This document shows positions 32,932 through 40,932 of a DNA stretch of 64,000 nucleotides, piece after piece. The notes below the pieces were generated by a model. That model searched no databases. It was not told where the DNA came from and saw only the letters and a program-made list of their open reading frames with translations. The position numbers were made by a program, and so were the translations under genes. The stretch's first letter is position 1. Each line of letters starts with the position of its first letter. Origin of the DNA: Antribacter gilvus (GTDB lineage: Bacteria; Actinomycetota; Actinomycetes; Actinomycetales; Cellulomonadaceae); assembly GCF_003946865.1 (NCBI RefSeq), contig NZ_QXTH01000015.1, forward strand, positions 1-64,000, read 5' to 3'.

Positions 32932-33525
32932 ATGCGAGTCGCACACCGCTTGGCCACAGTCGTGGCCGGAGCGCTGCTGCTGTCCTTGATGGCCGCCTGC
33001 ACCGGTCCAACCGATCCGACTTCGGATCCGACCCAGACGGTCTCTGGATCTGTCTCCCCATCACCTGCCCCCAGCCCGACCTCAGATCGCGAGCGTGCCG
33101 AGCAGAGCGCTCGGGCGACCGTCGACAGGTACTACGCACTCCTCGACGACCTCGCCTCGGATGGGTCTCAGCCGCTCTCCCGTCTCGACGAGGGCCTCAC
33201 TGGCGGCTATCTCGAGGCCTGGCGTGCCGAGCTTGAGCGCAGTCGCAACAACGGCTGGACCCAGAAGGGCGGGACCCGCGTCGTCTCGGTGACGACGCAG
33301 GGTGTCACCACATCTCCCGACGGCAGCGCGACCGCCGTGTTCGACACCTGCTACGACGTGAGCGAGGTCGACGTAGTCGACGCGTCGGGCGCCTCGGTAG
33401 TTCCCGCCGAGCGTCCTGACCGCGGCTGGTCCCGTCTGACGATGACCAGCACAAACTTCGCCGACGACGACTGGCGCGTCACCGCGGGCGAGACCCTGGA
33501 GAAGGAACCGTGCGCGGAACCGTGA
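32932..33525 (+). CDS. Small lipoprotein heading the pilus operon
   Basis: A 197-residue lipoprotein. MRVAHRLATVVAGALLLSL is the signal sequence and LMAAC the lipobox, with the Cys becoming the lipid-bearing N terminus. A Ser/Pro-rich linker follows (VSPSPAPSPTSDRE). The rest looks like a small NTF2-like or SnoaL-like domain (ARATVDRYYALLDDLAS...TAVFDTCYDVSEVDVVD), common in actinobacterial lipoproteins next to secretion genes. It overlaps the next gene by 16 bp. It probably sits on the outer face of the membrane as an accessory of the Tad machinery. Confidence 0.8.
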   Translation: MRVAHRLATVVAGALLLSLMAACTGPTDPTSDPTQTVSGSVSPSPAPSPTSDRERAEQSARATVDRYYALLDDLASDGSQPLSRLDEGLTGGYLEAWRAELERSRNNGWTQKGGTRVVSVTTQGVTTSPDGSATAVFDTCYDVSEVDVVDASGASVVPAERPDRGWSRLTMTSTNFADDDWRVTAGETLEKEPCAEP

Positions 33526-34496
33526 CGACAGCCCTCGTCGTACTGGCGGCGACGGTGCTCTGCGCCGACGCTGCTTCGGCGGATCCTGCGTCGTGCACGC
33601 TGGTGAACCCGACGACGGGCACGTGCGTCGTGGAAGCGGTCGGCCCGGGAAGCGTCGGTGGCGTCGGCAACGACGCTCCGGCTAGCGACCCAACGCGGCG
33701 GCCGGAGGCTGGCGCCGACCGTGGGAGCGCTGCCGCGCCCGACGAAGTGGGCACGCCCGTGTGCCTGAACGCCGGTCAGCCGGTGCCCTGCTCGACGGAC
33801 AAGGGGTTCTGGCGGCAGGACGTTGGGTGCTATATCTCGGCGACGCCGGCGAACCCGCAGCCGGCGGAGGGCACGGCGATGTGGGAGCACTTCGAGCGGG
33901 AGTTCAACAGCGGCCCTGACACGGGGGCGGTGTACCCGTGCTTCGACGTGGCGGGCGTCCAGGTGTCGCTGGTCTACTCGCCGAACCCGCCCGAGGCGGG
34001 CCCGCCGCTGCCCTCGCCGGGCGAGGTCGCGCGCCAAGCGGTGGCCCAGATGGATCTCCAGGCGATCCGGATCGGGATCACGCCGGGCCCGGGCGAGGTC
34101 GGGATCGTGGGGCTGCCGACGTGGCTGTGGGCCGACGGCGTGGACGCGACGACGTTCGGCCCGGTCACGCGGACCGCGACCGTGCGGGGTGTCTCGGTCA
34201 CCGCTACTGCGCGTGTGCGTGAGGTCGTGTGGGACATGGGCGACGGGGCGGTCGTGAGGTGTGCGTCGGCGGGCACCCCGTACGAGGCCCGGTTCGGCAA
34301 GAACGGGAGCCCGGACTGCGGGCACACCTACACCCAGGATTCCGGCGACCAGCCGGATGGCACCTTCACCGTGTCCGCGACCTCGCACTGGGTCGTGGAG
34401 TGGGAGGGCGCCGGACAGCAGGGAACCATCACGCTCGACGGTCTGACCAGCGAGGTCGCCGTCACGATCGGAGAGGCGCAGGTGCTCGTGAGCTGA
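33510..34496 (+). CDS. Secreted protein with signal peptide, pilus operon
   Basis: A 328-residue exported protein. The GTG at 33510 gives a signal peptide (RGTVTTALVVLAATVLCADAASA) with cleavage after AxA. The mature part has eight or more cysteines, probably in disulfides, and a beta-rich C terminus (RVREVVWDMGDGAVVRC, HTYTQDSGDQPDGTFTVSATSHWVVEW) resembling a PKD-like domain. Proteins of this type commonly precede CpaB/TadA genes in actinobacterial Tad clusters. The function is unknown; an extracellular component of the machine is likely. Confidence 0.75.
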   Translation: MRGTVTTALVVLAATVLCADAASADPASCTLVNPTTGTCVVEAVGPGSVGGVGNDAPASDPTRRPEAGADRGSAAAPDEVGTPVCLNAGQPVPCSTDKGFWRQDVGCYISATPANPQPAEGTAMWEHFEREFNSGPDTGAVYPCFDVAGVQVSLVYSPNPPEAGPPLPSPGEVARQAVAQMDLQAIRIGITPGPGEVGIVGLPTWLWADGVDATTFGPVTRTATVRGVSVTATARVREVVWDMGDGAVVRCASAGTPYEARFGKNGSPDCGHTYTQDSGDQPDGTFTVSATSHWVVEWEGAGQQGTITLDGLTSEVAVTIGEAQVLVS

Positions 34497-34522
34497 CGGG
34501 CCCGGCGCGGAGGGGGCGACCT

Positions 34523-35185
34523 ATGACGAACACAGCCACCCGACCTGAGGCGACACCACAGGTGCCGCCCCCGGCCCGCTCTGCGCCGCCTCCGAAGGTC
34601 CGACGTCGTCCTATCGCCCTCCTGGTTGCCGCTGCCCTGGCGGTCGCCGGAGCGGTCGGGGCGGGGCTGGCGTGGTCGGCGACGTCGGACGCGCGGGAGG
34701 TGCTGGTCGCCGCCCGGACGATCCCGCGGGGCACCGTGATCGACGCGGACGACCTGCGCCGGGTTCGTGTGGGCTCCGGGACGGGCCTGTCGGCGGTCGG
34801 CGCTGATGCGGCCGGGTCGGTGGTGGGCATGCGTGCCGCTCTGGACATCGCGGCTGGTTCGTCGATCTCGCCGGACGCGGTGACCGATGTCGTGGTCCCG
34901 GCGGCTGGTGAGTCGATCGTCGCGGTCCCGCTGACGACCGAGCTGGGCACGCGCCTGGCGCCCGGGGACAAGGTCCGGGTGGTGGTGACGCCGTCGACAC
35001 CGCAGACCGAGCCCGGTGGCCTGCCGGCGTTCGCCGACGGGGAGGTGGTCACTGTGCACGTGGACCAGGCGACCAAGCAGACGGTGGTGGACGTCCTGCT
35101 CCCGCACGGCGAGGCGCTGGAGCTGACCGGTGGCCTGGCGGCCGGGACGGCGCAGCTGATCCTGGACTCGCGGGAGGCGGGCTGA
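34523..35185 (+). CDS. cpaB: SAF-domain protein, CpaB/RcpC-like
   Basis: A 220-residue membrane-anchored protein. A short Pro-rich cytoplasmic tail is followed by one membrane helix (ALLVAAALAVAGAVGAGLAW) and an SAF domain (VLVAARTIPRGTVIDADDLRRVRV...VGMRAALDIAAGSSISPDAV). A second strand-rich part follows (ESIVAVPLTTELGTRLAPGDKVRVVV). This is the CpaB/RcpC pattern of Flp pilus assembly, where the protein helps pass the pilus through the envelope. AGGGGG precedes the ATG at 34523. It is followed by the CpaE-like gene with a 1-base gap. Confidence 0.85.
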   Translation: MTNTATRPEATPQVPPPARSAPPPKVRRRPIALLVAAALAVAGAVGAGLAWSATSDAREVLVAARTIPRGTVIDADDLRRVRVGSGTGLSAVGADAAGSVVGMRAALDIAAGSSISPDAVTDVVVPAAGESIVAVPLTTELGTRLAPGDKVRVVVTPSTPQTEPGGLPAFADGEVVTVHVDQATKQTVVDVLLPHGEALELTGGLAAGTAQLILDSREAG

Positions 35186-35186
35186 G

Positions 35187-36068
35187 ATGGCCGTCATCGC
35201 GCTGTGCTCCGCGCAGGGTTCACCTGGGGTGACGACGACGGCGGTCGGTCTCGCGCTGGCGTGGCCGCGTCCGGTGCTGCTCGTGGAGGCCGACCCGACC
35301 GGTGCGTCCGGGGTTCTGACAGGCTGGTTCAAGGGCGCCCGGGACTACGAGGCAGGGTTGATCGAGCTGGCGTTCACCGCCGAGCCGGTCGCCGACCTGC
35401 TGCCCCGCGTCGCGGTCCCGCTCGACGAGGCCGACCCCGAGGCACGGGCACGGTTCGTCGCAGGCCCGCGGTCGCACGTCCAGGCGCGGGGTCTGAGTGA
35501 CCTGTGGTCGCCGCTGGCCGGTGCGCTGGCCGGTCTGGACGAGACGGGGCAGGACGTGCTCGTCGACGCGGGTCGTCTGGGCGCGCCGGGCGCCCCTGAC
35601 CCACTGCTGGCCGGCGCGGACCTGACCTCGCTGGTCCTGCGTGGGCACCTGCCCGCGGTGGCGGGTGCGCGGGCGTGGGCGGAGCTGGTGCGTCGTGACC
35701 GGCTCTGGGCCAACCCCGGCCTGCTCGTCGTGGGCCCTGGTGACCCGTACGGGCCGCGGGAAGTCTCCCGGGTGCTGGGGCTGCCGGTGCTGGCGACGTT
35801 GCCTGATGACCCGGGCGGCGCCGCCGTCTATCACCGCGGGGCTGCCCCGCCGCGCCGCTTCGAGACCAGCGGCTACCGGCGTGGACTGACTGCGGCGGCG
35901 GACGTGCTGCTGGCCGCGGTGGCTCGCGGCCGCGGCCAGGCGCCGTCGGTCAAGGGCCCGGTCGTCGCCGCTCTGCTCGAGCGTGCCGCCCTGCTGCGCG
36001 GTGGCGGCCGGGCCGACGACGGCGCGGACCCGTCGAGGCCGGACGAGAACGAGGAGGCGCGGGCGTGA
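35187..36068 (+). CDS. CpaE-like P-loop ATPase (ParA/MinD group)
   Basis: A 293-residue protein. It opens with VIALCSAQGSPGVTTTAVGLALAW, a deviant ParA-type P loop with Thr where Lys is usual, followed by VLLVEADPTGASGVL (switch I). The rest follows the MinD/CpaE fold (VLVDAGRLGAP, PGLLVVGPGDPYGPREVSRVLGLPVLATLPDDP). In Tad systems CpaE positions the pilus machine. The missing signature Lys means ATP hydrolysis may be weak or absent, which is common in this subgroup. It overlaps cpaF (GTGA). Confidence 0.8.
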   Translation: MAVIALCSAQGSPGVTTTAVGLALAWPRPVLLVEADPTGASGVLTGWFKGARDYEAGLIELAFTAEPVADLLPRVAVPLDEADPEARARFVAGPRSHVQARGLSDLWSPLAGALAGLDETGQDVLVDAGRLGAPGAPDPLLAGADLTSLVLRGHLPAVAGARAWAELVRRDRLWANPGLLVVGPGDPYGPREVSRVLGLPVLATLPDDPGGAAVYHRGAAPPRRFETSGYRRGLTAAADVLLAAVARGRGQAPSVKGPVVAALLERAALLRGGGRADDGADPSRPDENEEARA

Positions 36069-37642
36069 CGACGATCCAGGACCCCGGCGACCTGACCGAC
36101 GTCGACCTCGCCGACGCAGACTTCGCCGGCGTCGACCCTGCTGATGTTCCGTTCCTGCGCACCCCGGCCCCGCTCGAGGTGCCCACGGCTGCTGGCCGGA
36201 CGAAGCCGGACGCGAACCCCTGGAGCGCCGCAGCCCCCGCACCAGCGAGAGCCGCCGGGCCGGGTTCACCGTTCGGGGACCTCACGCCTGCCGCCGAGGG
36301 CGTGATCCGTCTCGGGCCGCCGGTCGACTGGGGCTTGGTCCAGCTGTTGCGGACGCGAGTCTCGGAGCGGTTGTCGCACGTCGTGTCGACGGCGTCCCCG
36401 GCGATGAGCGCCCGGGACAAGGAGCAGGCGGGCAAGGACATCATCGTCGACCTCATCGGTGAGCATGTCGCCGACCAGGTCGCCTCCGGTCGCCCGCGCC
36501 CGACGGCACCGGCCCAGCAGGGGCTGGCGCGGGCCGCGTTCGACATGGTGTTCCGCCTGGGCCGGTTGCAGCCGTTGATCGAGGACGACCGGGTGGAGAA
36601 CATCCTCGTGTTCGGTCACGACCGGGTGATCCTGGAGCTGACCGACGGCACCCTGGTCCCGGGGCTCGCGGTGGCCGACTCGGACGAGGAGCTGGTCGAG
36701 TTCGTCTCCTTCCTCTCCTCGCGGTCCGAGTCCAGCGCCCGGGCCTTCTCCGAGGCGAGCCCGGAGCTGCACCTGCGGCTGGACGACGGGTCGCGGCTGA
36801 CCGCGATCGCGTGGGTGACCCCGCGCCCGCAGCTGCGGATCCGCCGCCACCGGCTGGTGGTCGTGGATCTGGACGACCTGGTGCGCCTGGACCTGATGCC
36901 CCGGCTGGCCGCGGGATTCCTCGCCGCGGCGGTGCGGCAAGGGCTCTCGATCGTGGTGTCGGGGTCGCCCGGGTCGGGCAAGACGACGGTCGTGCGAGGT
37001 CTGTGCGCCGAGATCGACCCCGACGAGCAGATCGTGACCGCCGAGTCCGAGGCCGAACTCTTCCTCCAGGAGCGGCTGCCCTACGTGCTGCCGATCGAAG
37101 CCCGGCAAGGCACCGGGGAGTACGGCCCGGACGGGCGTCAGGCCGGGGAGTACACCCTCATGCAGGCGGTGATGGCCGCGGTCCGGCTGAACGTGCAGCG
37201 CACCATCGTCGGCGAGGTCCGCGGACCGGAGGCGTTGCCGCTGCTGCTGGGGATGCAGAACGGGACGGGGTCGATCTCCACGACCCACGCCCGCGACGCC
37301 GGGGCGGTGATCCCCAAGCTGGTCAACTGCGCACAGACCGCCGGGCCGCAGTACTCCCACGCCACGTTGACCGACGCGTTCGCCGCGACCATCGACCTGG
37401 TGGTCCACCTGCAGATGAAGGTCGTCCGCGGCCCGGACGGCACGAAGAAGCGGGTGCGGCGGGTCGCCGAGATCGTCGCCGTCGAGCCCGGGGACTCCCC
37501 CGGGACACCGGCCACGACGCACGTGTTCAAGGCCGGGCCCGACGGCGTCCTGCGCCCCCACGTCCTTCCGGACCCGCTGCGGGTGCTGGCCACTGACGGG
37601 TTCGACCTGGCCGCGTTCACCGCCGAGCAGGAGGTGTCCTGA
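36065..37642 (+). CDS. cpaF: Tad/Flp pilus ATPase CpaF (TadA)
   Basis: A 525-residue secretion ATPase of the CpaF/TadA family. The N-terminal ~130 residues are linker and helical bundle. The ATPase core has Walker A GSPGSGKTT near residue 300, an Asp box, Walker B-like VGEVRGPEALPLLLGMQNG, and the His box STTHARDAGAV. A full set of catalytic motifs suggests an active motor that powers pilin assembly or substrate export at the inner face of the membrane. The GTG start overlaps the preceding stop, and the gene ends in TGATG, shared with tadB. Confidence 0.93.
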   Translation: MTTIQDPGDLTDVDLADADFAGVDPADVPFLRTPAPLEVPTAAGRTKPDANPWSAAAPAPARAAGPGSPFGDLTPAAEGVIRLGPPVDWGLVQLLRTRVSERLSHVVSTASPAMSARDKEQAGKDIIVDLIGEHVADQVASGRPRPTAPAQQGLARAAFDMVFRLGRLQPLIEDDRVENILVFGHDRVILELTDGTLVPGLAVADSDEELVEFVSFLSSRSESSARAFSEASPELHLRLDDGSRLTAIAWVTPRPQLRIRRHRLVVVDLDDLVRLDLMPRLAAGFLAAAVRQGLSIVVSGSPGSGKTTVVRGLCAEIDPDEQIVTAESEAELFLQERLPYVLPIEARQGTGEYGPDGRQAGEYTLMQAVMAAVRLNVQRTIVGEVRGPEALPLLLGMQNGTGSISTTHARDAGAVIPKLVNCAQTAGPQYSHATLTDAFAATIDLVVHLQMKVVRGPDGTKKRVRRVAEIVAVEPGDSPGTPATTHVFKAGPDGVLRPHVLPDPLRVLATDGFDLAAFTAEQEVS

Positions 37643-38508
37643 TGGAGCTCGCCGTCCTGTCGGGGACCCTGCTCGGCCTCGCCGTCTTCTTCGTTGTGGC
37701 GTGGTGGTACGGGTGGGACCTCGTCCCCCGCCATGCGGCCCGCCGCCGCCCCGCGCGCATGGCCCGGGTCGCGCAGCGTTCCTGGGTCCTGGCGGGTGCA
37801 GGACTGGCGGCGGGGGTGGTCGGGTGGCAGGTCACCGGGCTGCCGGTCCTGGTGGTCGTGGGGCCGCTGGCGGCGGTCGGGCTGCCGTGGCTGCTGTCCG
37901 ACCCGGTACCGGCCCAGCAGATCGCCCGCCTCGAGGCGCTCGAGGAGTGGACCCGGTCCCTGTCCGGGGTGCTGGGGTCCGGGCAAGGGCTGGAGCACGC
38001 GTTGATCGCCACGGTGCGGTCCGCGCCGCGACCGATCGCCGGCGAGGTGCAGCGCCTTGCCGGGCGGATCGCGTCCCGGCACGACACTGCCGGTGCGCTG
38101 CGGGCGTTCGCCGAAGAGCTCGACGACACCACCGCCGACCAGGTCGCCCTCCAGCTCATCACCGCCTCCCGCAGCCGCGGCGGCGGCCTGGTCGCCCTGC
38201 TGACCCGGATCGCGGAGTCGGTCGCCGACCAGGTCAAGGCACGCCGCCAGGTCGAGGCCGAACGCGCCAAGTCCCGCGCATCCGCCCGCTGGGTCACCCT
38301 GATCTCCGCGATCATCCTCGGCGCGCTGACCCTGACCGGGGACTTCATCGACCCGTACCGCACCCCCGCCGGGCAGCTCCTCCTCCTGCTCCTGCTCGCC
38401 GCCTACGTCGCGGCGCTGCTGTGGATGAAACGGCTGTCGGCCGGGCCCAAGCCCGTCCGCCTGGTCAGGGTTTCCCATGACTTCCTGGCGGACGGGGGCC
38501 GGTCATGA
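37642..38508 (+). CDS. tadB: Tad platform protein TadB-like (T2SSF domain)
   Basis: A 288-residue membrane protein with helices near the N terminus (LAVLSGTLLGLAVFFVVAWWY and LAGAGLAAGVVGWQV) and the C terminus (WVTLISAIILGALTLTGDFI, LLLLLLLAAYVAALLWM). In between is a cytoplasmic GspF/T2SSF helical domain (LEALEEWTRSLSGVLGSGQGLEHAL). It forms the membrane platform on which CpaF works, together with the TadC-like protein. The start codon shares a base with the cpaF stop, and it overlaps the next gene by four bases. Confidence 0.88.
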   Translation: MELAVLSGTLLGLAVFFVVAWWYGWDLVPRHAARRRPARMARVAQRSWVLAGAGLAAGVVGWQVTGLPVLVVVGPLAAVGLPWLLSDPVPAQQIARLEALEEWTRSLSGVLGSGQGLEHALIATVRSAPRPIAGEVQRLAGRIASRHDTAGALRAFAEELDDTTADQVALQLITASRSRGGGLVALLTRIAESVADQVKARRQVEAERAKSRASARWVTLISAIILGALTLTGDFIDPYRTPAGQLLLLLLLAAYVAALLWMKRLSAGPKPVRLVRVSHDFLADGGRS

Positions 38509-39416
38509 GCCCGCTGGCACTGGCGATCAGCTCCGGTGCGCTCGTCGGCCTCGCGCTGGCGGTGCTCGTGGTGCGGCTGCTACCGGCGCACGTCGACCTG
38601 GCCGAGGCCATCGGCCGGGTCACCCCGGCCCGGCACCCGGGCCGGGCCACGTCGACCGAGGCGGCCGGTACGCCGTCGGACAGCACCGAACGCCTCGGCG
38701 CCTGGGCCGCGCGGACCCTGCCCTCCGCCGTCTGGGCGCGCACGCCGCGCCGTGAGCTCGCACTGCTGCAGATCCCCCTCGCCCGGTTCTACGGGGAGAA
38801 GGTCCAGTTCGCCGTCGTCGGGCTCCTGATGCCCCAGGTCATCGCTGCCTGCGCCACGGTCGCGGGGCTACCCGTGGCGGCCGTCGTCCCGGTCGGGGCG
38901 GGGCTGCTGCTGGCGGTGATCCTGTTCTTCACGCCGAACTACAACGCACACACCGGCGCCACCGCGCTGCGCGGCGAGTTCCGAGTCGCGCTGGCCGCGT
39001 TCGCCGACCTGGTCGCGCTCGAACGCGCCGCCGGGTCCGGGGTGCGCCAGGCGATGGAGAACGCCGCCAGGGCCACCGACACCCGCGTGTTCGCCCGCCT
39101 GGCCGAGGAGCTGGCCCGGTCACGCTGGTCCGGGCTGCCACCGTGGGACGCGCTGGCCGGGCTCGCCGACGAGCTCGGGCTGCCCGAGCTGCACGACATC
39201 GCCGACGTCCTGCGCCTGTCCGGCGCCGAAGGCTCAGCCGCCTACCAAGCCCTCGCCGCCCGATCGGCGGGGCTGCGGTCAGCGATCCTCAACGACGACC
39301 TCGCCCGCGCCAACGGCCTCGGCGAGCAGCTCGCCATCCCCGGCTCGCTGCTCGGCGCGGTGTTCATCGTCCTGGTCATGGCGCCGTTCCTTCTGCGGAT
39401 GGCCGCGAGCACCTGA
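38505..39416 (+). CDS. tadC: Tad platform protein TadC-like (T2SSF domain)
   Basis: A 303-residue partner of TadB with a similar plan: an N-terminal helix, a pair of helices around 105-150 (FAVVGLLMPQVIAACATVAG, VVPVGAGLLLAVILFF), a T2SSF helical domain (FRVALAAFADLVALERAAGSGVRQAMENAA) and a final helix (SLLGAVFIVLVMAPFLLRM). The ATG overlaps tadB by four bases. An 80-bp gap to the pilin gene follows; I see no terminator in it. Confidence 0.88.
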   Translation: MSPLALAISSGALVGLALAVLVVRLLPAHVDLAEAIGRVTPARHPGRATSTEAAGTPSDSTERLGAWAARTLPSAVWARTPRRELALLQIPLARFYGEKVQFAVVGLLMPQVIAACATVAGLPVAAVVPVGAGLLLAVILFFTPNYNAHTGATALRGEFRVALAAFADLVALERAAGSGVRQAMENAARATDTRVFARLAEELARSRWSGLPPWDALAGLADELGLPELHDIADVLRLSGAEGSAAYQALAARSAGLRSAILNDDLARANGLGEQLAIPGSLLGAVFIVLVMAPFLLRMAAST

Positions 39417-39496
39417 CAGGAAGGAGCCCCCACGCCGAGAACCGGTGGCGAGCCCCGGCCCACCACCACAGACCCCCCACTCAAGGAGTGATCACC

Positions 39497-39715
39497 ATGC
39501 TGTACCTGCTCACCACCCTGGCCCTCCTCGGCCACCGGTTCCACCACAGCCTCACCGACCGTTACCAGCGCGCCCGGGCCGCCGACCGCGACCCGGAGGA
39601 GGGCGCCATCACGCTCGAGCAGGTCATGTGGGTAGGCATCGCCATCGGGTTCGTCACCCTGGTGGCCGGCGCGATCAGGACCTACCTCGATGCCCAGGTC
39701 GGCAAGATCCAGTAG
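39497..39715 (+). CDS. Flp-type pilin
   Basis: A 72-residue prepilin. A positively charged leader of about 37 residues precedes EEGAITLEQVMWVGIAIGFVTLVAGAI. This is the Flp pattern: processing after the Gly, then a hydrophobic stretch with the conserved Glu at position 5 of the mature protein. The mature pilin would be only about 35 residues. AAGGAG lies upstream of the ATG. Its end overlaps the TadE-like gene by 26 bp. It is the structural subunit the machine would assemble. Confidence 0.82.
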   Translation: MLYLLTTLALLGHRFHHSLTDRYQRARAADRDPEEGAITLEQVMWVGIAIGFVTLVAGAIRTYLDAQVGKIQ

Positions 39716-40085
39716 CCGGTCCGAGGCCGGCTCCGCCACGGTCGAGATGGCAGTCCTGCTGCCGATCCTCCTGGTGCTGCTGTTCCTCGGCGTCCAGACA
39801 GCGCTCCTGCACCAGGCACGCAGCCTGTCGATCGCCGCTGCCTCCACCGGGGCACGCGCTGCCGGAGCCGAGCACGGCACCGCCGGCGCCGGGATCGCCG
39901 CCGCCGAGGCGTTCCTCGCTGGGACCGGCGACGACGCGTTCAGCACCTGGACCGTGGAGGCGACCATGACCGACACGACAGCGAGAGTCACAGTCACCGG
40001 GGTCTCCCTGTCGATCGTGCCGTTCTGGACCCCCGAGATCCGGCACAGCTCCACCGTCGCCCGAGAGGAGGTCACCGCCCCATGA
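39690..40085 (+). CDS. TadE-like pseudopilin 1
   Basis: A 131-residue protein with the TadE signature near its N terminus: SEAGSATVEMAVLLPILLVLLFLGVQ, i.e. a short charged leader, the Gly/Ser cleavage region and a hydrophobic helix with Glu at +5. The exported remainder is Ala/Thr-rich with strands (ARVTVTGVSLSIVPFW). TadE-like proteins are processed by the prepilin peptidase and are minor pilus components. It overlaps the next gene by four bases. No prepilin peptidase gene is in the window. Confidence 0.85.
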   Translation: MPRSARSSSRSEAGSATVEMAVLLPILLVLLFLGVQTALLHQARSLSIAAASTGARAAGAEHGTAGAGIAAAEAFLAGTGDDAFSTWTVEATMTDTTARVTVTGVSLSIVPFWTPEIRHSSTVAREEVTAP

Positions 40086-40516
40086 GAAGACGACCCGTCC
40101 ACGACCCCGAGTCCGGGTCGGCGACGATAGAAGCGGTGATCATCGTGCCCGTCCTGGGGCTCATGATCATGCTCATCGTGTTCGGTGGGCGGGTCGCGAT
40201 CGCCCACCAGTCCGTCCAGACCGCCGCGTTCCAGGCAGCACGCACCGCGTCCCTGGCCCGCGACCCGATCCAGGCGCACGACGACTCCGTGACCTCAGCA
40301 CAGGCCAGCCTGGCCGACCAGGACATCCGGTGCACCGCGACCGACGTCACCGTGGACACCACCGGGCTGACCACACCCGTGGGGACCCCGTCAAGCGTGT
40401 CCGCCACGGTGACCTGCCACCTCGACGTGTCCGACCTCGGCCTGCCCATCCCCGGCAGCCGGACCATCACCGCAACCATGACGTCGGCTGTCGACCAGCA
40501 CCGGGAACGACCATGA
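40082..40516 (+). CDS. TadE-like pseudopilin 2
   Basis: A 144-residue protein of the same plan: PESGSATIEAVIIVPVLGLMIMLIVFGGRV at the N terminus, then an exported Thr/Ser-rich part with two cysteines (DIRCTATDV and VTCHLDV) that could pair. It overlaps both neighbours by four bases. Its N-terminal signature closely parallels TadE 1, but the exported parts differ, so they are separate minor pilins rather than a recent duplication. Confidence 0.85.
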   Translation: MRRRPVHDPESGSATIEAVIIVPVLGLMIMLIVFGGRVAIAHQSVQTAAFQAARTASLARDPIQAHDDSVTSAQASLADQDIRCTATDVTVDTTGLTTPVGTPSSVSATVTCHLDVSDLGLPIPGSRTITATMTSAVDQHRERP

Positions 40517-40932
40517 CACCCAGTGAGCGCTCCGAGGAAGGGTCGATCAGCACCTGGGCAGTGCTCAGCGCCGTCGTGCTCACGCTGTGCGTCGGGCTCG
40601 CCGTCGACCTCGGCGGGCAGATCCACGCCAAGCAGCGCGCCCACGACATCGCCGCCGAAGCGGCCCGCACCGGCGCCCAACAGGTCGCCCCAGGCGCCAT
40701 GACCGGCGGACCCCTGACCGTCGACCCCGCCGGTGCCTACTGGGCCGCCACCGACTACCTCACCGCGTCCGGCGTCACCGGCACCGTCGAGACCAGCACC
40801 GACCAGGTCACCGTCACGGTCCACGAGACCTACGAGCCAGTGATCCTCGGGGCCGTCGGCATCGGCCCGCTGCACGTCAGCGCCACGGCCTCCGCGCACC
40901 TGGTCCGCACCGTCGGAGGGAACCGCTCATGA
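40513..40932 (+). CDS. TadG-like / Rv3660c-type pilus protein
   Basis: A 139-residue protein starting SEEGSISTWAVLSAVVLTLCVGLAVDLGGQIHAKQRAHDIAAEAARTGAQ. This is the N terminus of TadG-like proteins found in actinobacterial Tad clusters, with a leader, a membrane helix and an Ala-rich amphipathic helix. The short remainder is exported. It is much shorter than classical TadG, which carries a von Willebrand domain. It overlaps the LysM-BTAD gene (ATGA). Confidence 0.8.
   Translation: MTPSERSEEGSISTWAVLSAVVLTLCVGLAVDLGGQIHAKQRAHDIAAEAARTGAQQVAPGAMTGGPLTVDPAGAYWAATDYLTASGVTGTVETSTDQVTVTVHETYEPVILGAVGIGPLHVSATASAHLVRTVGGNRS

Noticed and set aside
40587-40928. Upstream extension of the LysM-BTAD gene
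   Set aside because: It overlaps the TadG-like gene in another frame and is Arg/His-rich; the ATGA overlap at 40929 gives the natural start.
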